Source of the DNA: Peptococcaceae bacterium | GTDB lineage: Bacteria; Bacillota; DSM-521; Neomoorellales; Neomoorellaceae | DNA length: 39,927 nt | Assembly (NCBI GenBank): GCA_003509545.1 | Contig: DOLC01000100.1 | Span: 1 to 39,927 of the forward strand | Direction of reading: 5' to 3' | Shown: positions 15,858 through 24,201 of the stretch, piece by piece | How positions within the stretch are numbered: the stretch's first letter is position 1 | Layout: each line of letters starts with the position of its first letter | Made by a program: the position numbers and the translations under genes | Notes under the pieces: generated by a model | Databases searched by the model: none | What the model was told of the DNA's origin: nothing | The model's input: the letters and a program-made list of their open reading frames with translations, nothing else

Positions 15858-16943
15858 ATGAATACCGAATTCATCCATGCCTTAAAGGACCTGGAGCGGG
15901 AAAAAGGCCTTAAAATGGCGGTTTTGCTGGAAGCCATTGAGGCTGCCCTGGTATCCGCCTACAAAAAGAATTTTGGCTCGGCCCAGAATGTGAGGGTTCA
16001 GATTGAACCGGAAACGGGCGAGATCCGGGTATTTGCCCAGAAAAAGGTGGTAGAAAGGGTCGGCGATCCCCGCACCGAGATCGCCTTGAGCGAGGCCCGC
16101 TCTTTGAACAGCACTTATGAAATCGGGGATATAGTAGAGAAGGAAGTCACCCCCAAGGAGTTCGGACGCATTGCGGCCCAAACGGCCAAACAAGTGGTAA
16201 TCCAGCGGATACGGGAAGCCGAGCGCAACCTCATATACGAGGAATTCATCGCCCACGAGAACGATATTATCACCGGCATCGTGCGGCGGCACGAAGGGAA
16301 AAACTGGATTATCGATCTCGGGCGCGTGGAAGCCATTATGACGCCCACCGAGCAGATCCCTACGGAAACCTATTCCCCGGGAGAAAGGATAAAGGTTTAC
16401 GTGGTGGAAGTCAAGAAGACCACCAAAGGCCCCCAAGTTCTTGTTTCCCGGACCCACTCGGGGCTTTTGAAGAGGTTGTTTGAGCTGGAGGTACCCGAAA
16501 TCCATGATGGGATAGTGGAAATCAAAGGGGTGGCCCGCGAAGCCGGCGTGCGCTCCAAGATAGCCGTCCACTCCCGGGAAGAAAGGGTGGATCCGGTGGG
16601 AGCCTGCGTGGGGCCCAAGGGAGTGCGGGTTCAGGCCGTGGTCAACGAACTCCGGGGAGAAAAAATCGATATTATTAAATGGAGCGACGACCCGGCCGTG
16701 TTCGTGGCCAACTCCCTGAGTCCGGCTCGCGTCCTGGATGTGGAGGTGGACTACGAGAATAAAATAGGAAAGGTCATCGTACCTGACAACCAGCTGTCCC
16801 TGGCCATCGGCAAAGAAGGCCAGAATGCCAGGCTGGCGGCAAAGCTTACCGGTTGGAAGATCGATATCAAGAGCGAAAGCGAAGCCGGAGACTGGGAGCC
16901 CTGGGATGAAGACCTGGATCCCGAGGTTGGTGCCGAGGCTTAA
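15858..16943 (+). CDS. nusA: transcription termination/antitermination protein NusA
   Basis: NusA binds RNA polymerase and modulates pausing, intrinsic termination and antitermination. The 361-aa protein has the N-terminal polymerase-binding domain (1-125), an S1 domain (about 130-200, ENDIITGIVRRHEGKNWIIDLGRVEA), KH1 (about 220-290, with PVGACVGPKGVRVQAV) and KH2 (about 300-345, LSLAIGKEGQNARLA). It lacks the C-terminal acidic repeats of E. coli NusA, as is usual in Firmicutes. The ATG at 15858 gives MNTEFIHALKDLEREKG, the standard start; an in-frame GTG at 15846 is rejected. The leader hairpin at 15330-15357 may give feedback control. Confidence 0.96.
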   Translation: MNTEFIHALKDLEREKGLKMAVLLEAIEAALVSAYKKNFGSAQNVRVQIEPETGEIRVFAQKKVVERVGDPRTEIALSEARSLNSTYEIGDIVEKEVTPKEFGRIAAQTAKQVVIQRIREAERNLIYEEFIAHENDIITGIVRRHEGKNWIIDLGRVEAIMTPTEQIPTETYSPGERIKVYVVEVKKTTKGPQVLVSRTHSGLLKRLFELEVPEIHDGIVEIKGVAREAGVRSKIAVHSREERVDPVGACVGPKGVRVQAVVNELRGEKIDIIKWSDDPAVFVANSLSPARVLDVEVDYENKIGKVIVPDNQLSLAIGKEGQNARLAAKLTGWKIDIKSESEAGDWEPWDEDLDPEVGAEA

Positions 16944-16960
16944 GAACGGAGGCGAAGGCC

Positions 16961-17251
16961 GTGCCCCGACCGAAGAAGTTCCCCGTGCGCATGTGCGTAG
17001 GTTGTCGGACCAGAAAAGAGAAGCGGGAATTGATACGAGTAGTGCGTACCCCGGACCTGCAATTGGTTATTGACCCGACCGGGAAAAAGGCGGGGCGGGG
17101 AGCTTACTTGTGCCCTCAGGTGGAATGCCTGCAAAAGGCTATTAAGAGCAAAGCCCTGGAAAGGAACTTGGGGGTGCAGGTCGGTCCCGAAATCCTGGCG
17201 CAGCTAGAGGCCGATCTCTGCGAGAGGGCCCATGAGCAGGAGGATGGCTGA
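16961..17251 (+). CDS. rnpM: RNase P modulator RnpM (YlxR family)
   Basis: A 96-aa basic protein of the YlxR family (DUF448), shown in Bacillus to bind RNase P RNA and modulate its activity. The signature RMCVGCRTRKEKRELIRVVR and the later GRGAYLCP are present. GTG 16961 is supported by GGAGG 8 nt upstream. It overlaps ylxQ by 20 nt, and the two sit between nusA and infB as in most Firmicutes. Confidence 0.92.
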   Translation: MPRPKKFPVRMCVGCRTRKEKRELIRVVRTPDLQLVIDPTGKKAGRGAYLCPQVECLQKAIKSKALERNLGVQVGPEILAQLEADLCERAHEQEDG

Positions 17252-17540
17252 ACTTCTCGGGTTAGCCCTGCGCGCCCGCAAGGTGGCCTGGGGATACAGG
17301 GCGGTCAGGGAGGATCTGAGAAGGGGCCGGGCGCATTTAGTAATTGTTACCGAAGACGCCAGTCCCCGCCTCCGGAGAGAGTTTGAGGTGCTCTGCCGCA
17401 CGAAGTCCGTCCCCCTAGTGGTCTGGGGTACCAAGGCCGAATTGGGCCTGGCCCTGGGCAAACCCCCTAGCGGGGTAGCGGCGGTGGAGGACCCGGGTTT
17501 CGCCAGGCTGATAGGGCAGGTGGTGGGATCAGGGCAGTAA
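17232..17540 (+). CDS. ylxQ: L7Ae-family ribosomal/kink-turn-binding protein (YlxQ)
   Basis: A 102-aa protein of the L7Ae/L30e/S12e fold. The N-terminal helix (MAELLGLALRARKVAWGYRAVRED) and the stretch AHLVIVTEDASPRLRREFEVLC match the YlxQ branch, which is expected to bind kink-turn RNA, possibly on the ribosome. The ATG lies inside rnpM, so translation is likely coupled. No specific target can be read from the sequence. Confidence 0.88.
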   Translation: MSRRMAELLGLALRARKVAWGYRAVREDLRRGRAHLVIVTEDASPRLRREFEVLCRTKSVPLVVWGTKAELGLALGKPPSGVAAVEDPGFARLIGQVVGSGQ

Positions 17541-17566
17541 ACGGGTTATACCATGGAGGTGATTCT

Positions 17567-20122
17567 ATGGGGAAGACGAGGGTATATGAACTGGCCAAAG
17601 AACTAAGGGTTTCCCATAAAGAACTCATGGATACCATGGCCAGTCTGGGTATTTATACTCGGTCTCATATGAGCGTGCTGGAAAACGGTGAAGTCATTAA
17701 GATCCGCAATCATTATCGGAAGCTTCGGAGGGCGGCCAAAGCAGCGGCTCAAGCTGCGGCCCAGGCTTCCCTTACGGCGACGCCGCAGCCGGAGGAAAAG
17801 CCGGTGGAGCAGGTGCCTGCAGTCCAACCCCGGGAGGCGGAGGTAACGGCAGGGGGAGCGGAGCCCCGGCCCGGGGAGGAAGTCCTGCTCCCGGGGGAGC
17901 AGGCGAACCTAAAAGATCTCCGAAAGATGGAGGACGCCCAGGGGGATACCCGATCGGAGGCGGAGACCCCCGGCGGCAAGGCCTCCGTGCCGCGGGCTGC
18001 GCGGCCCCAGCTCCCTAAGCCTTCCGAAACCGAGGCCGGCCGGGTCCAGGAGGTTCCCAAGGGCAGCCAGGAAGTCGGCCGGGAAAAACCCCGGCGCGAC
18101 CACGGGCGCCGGACCCGCAGGCCTGGAGAGGCCGGGAAGGCGGCCGGCCCCCGCAAGCGCGCTGAAGGAAGGCCGCTGCGCATTCCCAAGCCTCCGGAGG
18201 CCGTTACCAAGGACCAGCCGGAGAAGCGAAGGGAGCGTCCCGGCAAGACGGAGGTCCGGGAGCGAGAAAGGGCGCGGGATAAGTTCTTTGAGGAGCGGGA
18301 GGCCGAACGCGTATTGCGGCGGGAGAAGGTCCGGGCCAGAAGCAAGGAACAGCAGCCCGAACCGGCTCCGGTGGTACCCCGCGTAGTGCTGAACGGTCCC
18401 CTGACGGTCCAGGAGCTGGCCAAGAAACTCAGCAAAACGGCCGCCGAGGTCATCAAGAAGCTCATGGGTCTCGGCGTTATGGCTACCATTAATCAGGAAG
18501 TGGACGTGGATACTGCAGCCATTGTAGCCCAGGAGATGGGGGCGGAGGTAGAAGTCAAGATAGAGACGCCTATCACCGAGCTTCCGGATGTCCCGGATGA
18601 TCCGTCAACCCTTGAGCCGCGTCCGCCGGTAGTAACGGTAATGGGTCACGTAGACCACGGCAAGACCACCTTGCTCGATGCCATACGTCATACCAACGTG
18701 ACGGCCAGCGAAGTAGGGGGGATAACCCAGCATATCGGCGCCTACCAGGTAACGGTAAAGGGGCGGAAAATAACTTTTCTGGATACCCCGGGCCATGAGG
18801 CTTTTACCGCTATGCGGGCCCGCGGAGCCCAGGTTACGGATATAGCCATCCTGGTGGTGGCGGCGGACGACGGGGTCATGCCCCAGACGGTGGAGGCCAT
18901 TAATCACGCCAAGGCGGCTGAAGTTCCCATTATCGTAGCCATCAACAAGATAGATAAGCCCGGGGCCAACCCCGACCGGGTTAAGCAAGAGCTGACCGAG
19001 TACGGTCTGGTGCCGGAGGAATGGGGCGGAGATACGGTCATGGTGGCGGTGTCGGCCCTGAAGAAAGAGGGGTTGGACCAACTTCTGGAGATGGTCCTCC
19101 TGGTGGCCGACTTGGCCGATCTGAAGGCCAATCCCAACCGGCCGGCCCGCGGGGTGGTGGTGGAGGCCAAGCTGGATAGAGGACGAGGTCCGGTGGCCAC
19201 CGTGTTGGTTCAGAAGGGAACCCTGCGAATAGGGGATAATGTGGTGGTAGGCAGTGTTTTCGGCCGGGTGCGGGCCATGTTCGACGACCAGGGCAACCGC
19301 GTAACCGAAGCGCCGCCCTCTACTCCCGTGGAGATCTTAGGCTTGGATGAGGTTCCGGAGGCGGGGGATATATTCCAGGTGGTGGAAGACGAAAAGCTCG
19401 CCCGCCAGATAGCGGAACAGCGCCAGATTGACAGGCGCCAAAAGGATCTGCAAGCCGGCGTCAAGACCTCCCTGGAAGAGTTCTTCAAACAGATGGATGC
19501 CGGCCAGGCCAAGGAACTCAAGCTCATTGTAAAGGCTGATGTCCAGGGCTCGGTGGAGGCCCTCCGCAGTGCCCTCGAGCGCCTTTCCACGGACGAGGTG
19601 AAGGTGGTTCTTATCCACACCGGCGTAGGCGCCATTACCGAGTCCGATGTCATGCTGGCGGCAGCTTCCAATGCCGTTATCGTAGGTTTCCAGGTCCGTC
19701 CCGATGCCAACGCCCGCAAGGCCGCCGAAAACGCCGGGGTGGAAATACGGCTCTACCGGATTATATATGAAGTGGTAGACGATATTAAGGCGGCCATGTC
19801 CGGTCTGCTCGAACCGGAGAAGAGAGAAGTAATCCTGGGACGGGCGGAAGTAAGGGCTACCTTTAAAGTTCCCAAGGTGGGAACGGTGGCCGGTTGTTAC
19901 GTTACCGAAGGGAAGGTTACCAGCAAGGCGCTGGTAAGACTCATCCGGGACGGGGTGGTCGTGTACGAAGGCCGGGTGGCTTCCCTGAAGCGCTTCAAGG
20001 ACGATGTGCGGGAAGTGGTACAGGGCTTTGAATGCGGCATCGGCCTGGAGAAGTTCAACGACATCAAGGAGGGCGACGTCTTAGAAGCCTATACCGTTGA
20101 GGAGATAAAGCGGCAACTGTAG
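17567..20122 (+). CDS. infB: translation initiation factor IF-2
   Basis: IF-2 is the GTPase that places fMet-tRNA on the 30S subunit and drives subunit joining. The 851-aa protein has an IF2_N module at 1-55, a long charged low-complexity linker (about 60-280, rich in Glu, Arg, Pro, Lys), a second IF2_N module (about 280-335, TVQELAKKLSKTAAEVIKKLM), then the G domain from about 350: GHVDHGKT (G1), DTPGHEAF (G3), NKID (G4), SALKKEG (G5). Domains II-IV follow, ending in the fMet-tRNA-binding domain (EAYTVEEIKRQL). The ATG at 17567 has GGAGGTGA upstream. It is 14 nt from rbfA. Confidence 0.97.
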   Translation: MGKTRVYELAKELRVSHKELMDTMASLGIYTRSHMSVLENGEVIKIRNHYRKLRRAAKAAAQAAAQASLTATPQPEEKPVEQVPAVQPREAEVTAGGAEPRPGEEVLLPGEQANLKDLRKMEDAQGDTRSEAETPGGKASVPRAARPQLPKPSETEAGRVQEVPKGSQEVGREKPRRDHGRRTRRPGEAGKAAGPRKRAEGRPLRIPKPPEAVTKDQPEKRRERPGKTEVRERERARDKFFEEREAERVLRREKVRARSKEQQPEPAPVVPRVVLNGPLTVQELAKKLSKTAAEVIKKLMGLGVMATINQEVDVDTAAIVAQEMGAEVEVKIETPITELPDVPDDPSTLEPRPPVVTVMGHVDHGKTTLLDAIRHTNVTASEVGGITQHIGAYQVTVKGRKITFLDTPGHEAFTAMRARGAQVTDIAILVVAADDGVMPQTVEAINHAKAAEVPIIVAINKIDKPGANPDRVKQELTEYGLVPEEWGGDTVMVAVSALKKEGLDQLLEMVLLVADLADLKANPNRPARGVVVEAKLDRGRGPVATVLVQKGTLRIGDNVVVGSVFGRVRAMFDDQGNRVTEAPPSTPVEILGLDEVPEAGDIFQVVEDEKLARQIAEQRQIDRRQKDLQAGVKTSLEEFFKQMDAGQAKELKLIVKADVQGSVEALRSALERLSTDEVKVVLIHTGVGAITESDVMLAAASNAVIVGFQVRPDANARKAAENAGVEIRLYRIIYEVVDDIKAAMSGLLEPEKREVILGRAEVRATFKVPKVGTVAGCYVTEGKVTSKALVRLIRDGVVVYEGRVASLKRFKDDVREVVQGFECGIGLEKFNDIKEGDVLEAYTVEEIKRQL

Positions 20123-20136
20123 GGGGGTGAGGTCCC

Positions 20137-20514
20137 GTGTCTTTGCGGGCCGAGCGTGTGGCAGAGCAAATGAAGAAAGAAATAGCCCACATCCTCCGGG
20201 ATAAGATTAAGGACCCGCGCGTAGGTTTTGTTACCGTGACTGCTGTAGAGCTGTCCAGCGACTTGCAGCATGCCAAGGTATACGTGAGCATCTACGGGGA
20301 TGAAGAAGAAAAAAGGCAGACCTTGGAGGCCTTGGCGCGGGCCACTGGCTTTGTGCGGCGGGAAATAGGTCGGCGCATCAAACTGCGGCTGACACCTGAA
20401 ATTGTTTTTAAGTTCGACGAATCCATTGAGCACGGAGACCGTATAGCCAGGCTGTTATACCGTATCAAGGCGGAGGAAGCTGAGAAGCATGAACCTGGTG
20501 ACAGCAATAGCTGA
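20137..20514 (+). CDS. rbfA: ribosome-binding factor A
   Basis: RbfA is a KH-fold assembly factor for the 30S subunit that acts on the 5' end of 16S rRNA and is needed at low temperature. The 125-aa protein shows RAERVAEQMKKEIAHILRDKIKDPRVGFVTVTAVELSSDLQHAKVYVS and the C-terminal RLTPEIVFKFDESIEHGDRIARLL, both typical. It begins at GTG 20137, preceded by a GGGGGGTGAGG-type site. The last 26 nt overlap nrnA. Confidence 0.95.
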   Translation: MSLRAERVAEQMKKEIAHILRDKIKDPRVGFVTVTAVELSSDLQHAKVYVSIYGDEEEKRQTLEALARATGFVRREIGRRIKLRLTPEIVFKFDESIEHGDRIARLLYRIKAEEAEKHEPGDSNS

Positions 20515-21472
20515 GGAGCTGGCCCGGGCCCGGGAAGTGGCCATAGCTTCCCACGGCCTTCCCGACGGCGACTGCATCGGCTCCACCCTGGCCCTGGCTG
20601 CAGCCCTGCGGCGGCGGGGAATTGGGGTTACCACCATAATCGGGGATCCCGTGCCTCCCATGTACCGGTTTTTGCCGGGAAGCGAGAAGGTGGTGTTGCC
20701 CCAGGAGGTGGACTCCCTGCCGCCCCTGCTCGTGGTGGTTGATTGTACCGACCTGGAGCGCGTTAGGGAGGGGTTTGGGGAGCGGCGCCGCGAGGCCCAA
20801 CTCATAATTAACATCGACCACCATGTCAGCAATTCCTTTTTCGGTCACCTTAACCTGGTGGATCCCGGGGCGGCGGCTACGGGCGAACTGATTTATGGGA
20901 TATTGAAGGAAATGGGGACGGAGATTGACGCGCCTATAGCCACCGCCCTCTACACCGCATTGGTAACGGATACCGGCTCCTTTCAGTACGAAAACTGCCG
21001 GGCGGGCACTTTGCGGATGGCGGCCGAGTTAATGGACCTGGGTGCCGACATGCAACTTATCCGCGAGTTTCTCTGGGAGAGCAAACCCCTCCTGAGTTTC
21101 CGCCTGCTGGCCCACGTGCTATCCACCCTGTCCCTGGCGTGCGGGGGCAAGGTGGCCTGGGTGGTCATCAGCCAGGAAGTTATGGTGCGCCTGGGAGCCG
21201 GGCCGGAACACGTGGAGGGATTGGTAAACTATCCTCGTTCGGTGGCCGGGGTGGAAGTGGGGCTGGCCTTCCGCGAGCTGGAGGACGGAATGATAAAGGT
21301 GGCCCTGCGCTCCAAAAAGCGAGTGGACGTCAACGAAATCGCCGGTCTCTTCGGGGGCGGCGGCCACAAGAGGGCGGCAGGCTGCACCGTTCCCGGACCC
21401 CTGGAGGCGGCGGTAGAAAAGGTCGTTAGGGCCGTGGAGGCACGGCTGGACTGCGATGGAAGGATTTATTAA
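20489..21472 (+). CDS. nrnA: bifunctional oligoribonuclease/pAp phosphatase, DHH family
   Basis: NrnA degrades very short RNA (nanoRNA) and dephosphorylates pAp. The 327-aa protein has the DHH domain with ASHGLPDGDCIGS, VVDCTD, NIDHHVSN (the DHH motif) and TALVTDTGSFQYEN, each carrying metal-binding Asp/His residues. A C-terminal DHHA1 domain has the substrate loop GGGGHKRAAGC. It starts at ATG 20489 inside rbfA and overlaps truB by 17 nt. The order rbfA-nrnA-truB-ribF is common in Clostridia, and places nanoRNA turnover beside rpsO-pnp. Confidence 0.93.
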   Translation: MNLVTAIAEELARAREVAIASHGLPDGDCIGSTLALAAALRRRGIGVTTIIGDPVPPMYRFLPGSEKVVLPQEVDSLPPLLVVVDCTDLERVREGFGERRREAQLIINIDHHVSNSFFGHLNLVDPGAAATGELIYGILKEMGTEIDAPIATALYTALVTDTGSFQYENCRAGTLRMAAELMDLGADMQLIREFLWESKPLLSFRLLAHVLSTLSLACGGKVAWVVISQEVMVRLGAGPEHVEGLVNYPRSVAGVEVGLAFRELEDGMIKVALRSKKRVDVNEIAGLFGGGGHKRAAGCTVPGPLEAAVEKVVRAVEARLDCDGRIY

Positions 21473-22370
21473 CCTTCTGAAGCCGCCCGGTCCCACCTCC
21501 CACGACGCGGTCGAGAGGATCAGGCGCCTCCTGGGGGTCAAAAGGGTAGGCCACGGTGGCACCCTGGATCCCCTGGCGGCCGGCGTATTGCCTGTGGGCC
21601 TTGGACGAGCCACCCGCCTGCTGGAATATGTTCAGGAAGACTCTAAAGCTTACCGGGCGGAGGTCATCTTCGGTCTCGAAACCGCCACCCAGGACATGGC
21701 CGGCGAAGTGATAAACAGGAACCCCCTGGAGAAACTTGACGCCCGGGAACTGAAGTCCGCCCTCTCCCGCTTTACCGGTGTACAGGAACAAATCCCCCCT
21801 ATGTTTTCGGCCGTGCGCTACCGAGGACAGAGGCTTTACGAGCTGGCGCGACGGGGGGAAGAAGTACCCCGCGGGCCGCGCCGGGTGGTCATTTACCGCC
21901 TGGAACTTGTAAAGTTGTGGCCCGGGGGGCCGCACCCGCGGGCCGTCCTGGAGGTGGTCTGTTCCAAGGGGACTTACGTGCGGACCCTATGCCACGACCT
22001 GGGGTCCTTCCTGGGCTGCGGTGCCGCCCTGTATTTTTTGCTGAGGTGCCGGACGGGCCCCTTCACTATAGATGATGCCTGGACCCTCGAAGAAATAGAG
22101 GCTGCCATGTGGCAGGGTCGCCGGGATTTTCTCCTCCCCCCGGCGGCCGGAGTCCGTCACCTCCCGGAGGTGGTGGTAAAGCCCGAGGCAGTAAAGGTGG
22201 TGCTGCGGGGTGCCCTCGTGTCTCCCAACGGGTGCCGGAATTGCCCGCCGGGGCTACAGGAGGGAGACCTGGTGCGGCTTCATAGGGAAGAAGGGTCCCT
22301 CCTGGCCGTGGCCCGCTGCATGGGGAAAAGTTCGGTGGCGGGCTTTAAGCCGGAAAAGGTTTTCCCTTGA
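21456..22370 (+). CDS. truB: tRNA pseudouridine-55 synthase
   Basis: TruB makes the universal pseudouridine 55 in the T-loop of tRNA and also acts as a tRNA folding chaperone. The 304-aa protein has the N-terminal KPPGPTSHDAV, then GHGGTLDPLAAGVLPVGLG with the catalytic Asp38, SKAYRAEVIFGLETATQD, and the C-terminal PUA-like region. ATG 21456 lies within nrnA. Its stop overlaps the region just before ribF. Confidence 0.96.
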   Translation: MEGFINLLKPPGPTSHDAVERIRRLLGVKRVGHGGTLDPLAAGVLPVGLGRATRLLEYVQEDSKAYRAEVIFGLETATQDMAGEVINRNPLEKLDARELKSALSRFTGVQEQIPPMFSAVRYRGQRLYELARRGEEVPRGPRRVVIYRLELVKLWPGGPHPRAVLEVVCSKGTYVRTLCHDLGSFLGCGAALYFLLRCRTGPFTIDDAWTLEEIEAAMWQGRRDFLLPPAAGVRHLPEVVVKPEAVKVVLRGALVSPNGCRNCPPGLQEGDLVRLHREEGSLLAVARCMGKSSVAGFKPEKVFP

Positions 22371-22393
22371 GGGAGGTGAAGGGTGGAATAGCA

Positions 22394-23317
22394 ATGAAGG
22401 TTTGCTACGGCATGGAGGAAACGGCAGCAGTAAAGGGGTGCTGTCTCGCCCTGGGCAACTTCGACGGCGTTCACCGAGGACACCGGGCCCTCATAGGGCT
22501 GGCGGTGGAAAAGGCCAGAGAAAAGGGGAAGGCCTCCGTAGTGCTCACCTTCGACCCCCACCCTGCGGCCGTTCTGGCCCCGGGCGCGCCCCCCGACCTC
22601 TTAACTACCCAGCCCCAGAAAGAAGAGCTGATAGCGGGGTTGGGAGTGGATTACCTGTATTTTCTGCCCTTTTCCCCCGCTCTGGCCGCCCTGCCGCCGG
22701 AAGACTTTGTAAAGGACCTCCTGTGGCCGTCCTTCAGGCCTTCCCTGGTGGCGGTAGGTTTTAATTATTCCTTCGGCCGCGGCGCGAGGGGGAATCCAGA
22801 TTTACTGGAAGCCCTGGGGGCGAAAATGGGGTTCGAGGTAGTTGTCCTGCCGCCGGTAAAAATAGGGGAGCGCATAGTGAGCAGCACAGCCGTAAGGGAG
22901 GCCCTGGCGGCCGGCGAGATAGGTCTGGCCCGCGATATGCTCGGGTACTGGCCTACCCTGGCGGGAAGGGTGGTAAAGGGGGACGGGCGGGGACGCACCC
23001 TGGGCTTTCCCACGGCCAACATAGCCGTACCGCCGGACATAAAACTCCCCGCATACGGCGTATATGCCTGCCGCATGAAGTTGCCCGACGGCGCCTGGCG
23101 CTCCGGGGTGGCCAACATCGGCCAAAGGCCCACTTTCGGGAAGGGGCTTTCGCCCACGGTGGAGGTTTACTTGCTGAATTTCTCCGGAGATCTTTACGGC
23201 GAAGAAGTCCGCCTGGAGCTCAGGGCCTTCTTGCGGCCCGAGCGAGCCTTCGCCGACAGGGAGGAGCTGATAGCCCAGATGGAGCGGGACGCAAGGTCGG
23301 CCCGGGAGCTCCTCTAA
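22394..23317 (+). CDS. ribF: bifunctional riboflavin kinase/FAD synthetase
   Basis: RibF phosphorylates riboflavin to FMN and adenylates FMN to FAD. The N-terminal adenylyltransferase domain shows LGNFDGVHRGHRAL and LTFDPHP, then VGFNYSFGRGARGN and SSTAVREAL. The C-terminal kinase domain shows GDGRGRTLGFPTANI and GVANIGQRPTF. Its size, 308 aa from ATG 22394, is normal. In-frame TTG 22367 and GTG 22376 are alternatives, but the latter overlaps the ribosome site and the former lacks one. It ends the rimP-ribF run; no clear terminator follows, though a long inverted repeat lies at 23322-23395. Confidence 0.94.
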   Translation: MKVCYGMEETAAVKGCCLALGNFDGVHRGHRALIGLAVEKAREKGKASVVLTFDPHPAAVLAPGAPPDLLTTQPQKEELIAGLGVDYLYFLPFSPALAALPPEDFVKDLLWPSFRPSLVAVGFNYSFGRGARGNPDLLEALGAKMGFEVVVLPPVKIGERIVSSTAVREALAAGEIGLARDMLGYWPTLAGRVVKGDGRGRTLGFPTANIAVPPDIKLPAYGVYACRMKLPDGAWRSGVANIGQRPTFGKGLSPTVEVYLLNFSGDLYGEEVRLELRAFLRPERAFADREELIAQMERDARSARELL

Positions 23318-23321
23318 CCGT

Positions 23322-23395
23322 AACCAGCTCTTGTTTCTCGACGTAAGATAATACGAGAGGCCTAACTTTTGGGCAACAGGGAAGCAGGAGCTGGT
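23322..23395. repeat. imperfect multi-stem inverted repeat
   Basis: ACCAGCTC at about 23322-23329 and GAGCTGGT at about 23388-23395 can form an 8-bp stem that closes about 58 nt. Inside are TCTCG/CGAGA (about 23336-23358) and a possible GCC/GGC stem (about 23360-23374), giving a branched shape. There is no T-run. It lies between ribF and the DUF4258-like gene; the start codon of the latter begins 5 nt after the repeat. Function unknown. Confidence 0.45.
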
Positions 23396-23399
23396 AGCA

Positions 23400-23621
23400 G
23401 TGCGGGTAATCATTACTTCCCATGCCCGGAAACGATTGAAAGAGCTGCGCCAGGAGGGTATACTCGCGGCGGACATCGTTTCTGCCGCCCGCCAGCTTCC
23501 CGGCCGCATCGCAGTGGCTACCCGGTTTAGGGGTTTCGTGGCTGCGTCGGGGAGGATCTTTGATCTGGTAGTCAAGGATGTGCCGGCCGGAAGGATGGTA
23601 ATAACGGTAATAGGCAAGTAG
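23400..23621 (+). CDS. small DUF4258-like protein
   Basis: A 73-aa protein from GTG 23400. The start (IITSHARKRLKELRQEGILAADIVSAARQLPGRI) and the end (IFDLVVKDVPAGRMVITVIGK) resemble DUF4258, a compact fold related to the RelE/ParE toxin superfamily: a helix beginning with an HARxR motif, then strands ending in viTVi. No antitoxin-like partner is next to it, so a toxin role is not claimed. The gene has only a weak ribosome site (GCAGGAGCTGG) and lies between the translation operon and the rpsO promoter. Confidence 0.6.
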   Translation: MRVIITSHARKRLKELRQEGILAADIVSAARQLPGRIAVATRFRGFVAASGRIFDLVVKDVPAGRMVITVIGK

Positions 23622-23635
23622 CCCTTACATCACAG

Positions 23636-23664
23636 TTGCAAACAGGGTTCCGGTAGTCTATAAT
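23636..23664 (+). promoter_or_regulatory. sigma-A promoter for rpsO
   Basis: TTGCAA (23636-23641), 17-nt spacer and TATAAT (23659-23664), a near-consensus promoter. It begins a leader of about 100 nt before rpsO. Confidence 0.85.
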
Positions 23665-23701
23665 TCTTACAGGCAAGGATAACAGATGAACCTGCGGCAA
23701 G

Positions 23702-23726
23702 GAAAGGCGGTCCTCCGACGCCTTTC
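23702..23726 (+). promoter_or_regulatory. hairpin in the rpsO leader
   Basis: GAAAGGCG (23702-23709) pairs with CGCCTTTC (23719-23726) around a 9-nt loop, midway between the rpsO promoter and its start codon. S15 represses its own mRNA by leader binding in several bacteria; whether this hairpin is such a site cannot be decided here. Confidence 0.45.
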
Positions 23727-23770
23727 TTGGCCTGCTGGGGATAGGATGGCATAAGGAGGTGAAAGGCGCC

Positions 23771-24040
23771 GTGGCCCTGGAAAAGGAAAGGAAACAGGAA
23801 ATCATCAAGCGCTTTCAGCAGCACGAAAACGATACGGGTTCCCCCGAAGTACAGATCGCCCTGCTGACGGAGCGCATTAACTCCCTGACGGAACACCTGA
23901 AGGTTCACCGGAAGGACCATCACTCCCGCAGGGGGCTTTTCAAGATGGTGGGCCAGCGCCGGCGGCTGCTCAACTACTTGCGGGAATATGATGTTGAGAG
24001 GTACCGCCGGGTAGTAGAAGCCTTGGGCTTGAGGCACTAA
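23771..24040 (+). CDS. rpsO: 30S ribosomal protein S15
   Basis: S15 is a primary 16S rRNA-binding protein that nucleates the platform of the 30S subunit. With GTG 23771 as start the protein has 89 aa, the standard length. The core is typical: HENDTGSPEVQIALLTERINSLTEHLKVHRKDHHSRRGL followed by MVGQRRRLLNYL. GGAGGTGA lies 8 nt upstream, so a start at 23759 is rejected. The gene has its own promoter, a leader hairpin and a terminator before pnp. Confidence 0.96.
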   Translation: MALEKERKQEIIKRFQQHENDTGSPEVQIALLTERINSLTEHLKVHRKDHHSRRGLFKMVGQRRRLLNYLREYDVERYRRVVEALGLRH

Positions 24041-24054
24041 GGGGCGGAAAAAAG

Positions 24055-24077
24055 GGAGCGGAAAGCCGCTCCTTTTT
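24055..24077 (+). terminator. intrinsic terminator between rpsO and pnp
   Basis: GGAGCGG (24055-24061) pairs with CCGCTCC (24066-24072) around a 4-nt loop, followed by TTTTT. With As before and Ts after, it could work in both directions. Confidence 0.85.
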
Positions 24078-24098
24078 AATATATCGTTAATATATCGT
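24077..24098. repeat. perfect 11-nt tandem duplication
   Basis: TAATATATCGT occurs twice back to back (24077-24087 and 24088-24098), straight after the rpsO terminator. This AT-rich stretch stands out from the GC-rich surroundings. It may be a slippage product or a binding site. Confidence 0.7.
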
Positions 24099-24201
24099 CC
24101 GGGTGCGGGATTTAGTCCCTGCAAAAGCAGGAAATACTATGATAAATGTCGAAGAAATACTAGCTTATCGAGGATACAGCAGAGGAGGAACAAGAAAAGG
24201 A

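Noticed and set aside
24139..24201. Longer N-terminus for PNPase from ATG 24139
   Set aside because: The extra residues do not resemble PNPase N-termini; kept only as an alternative in the pnp entry.
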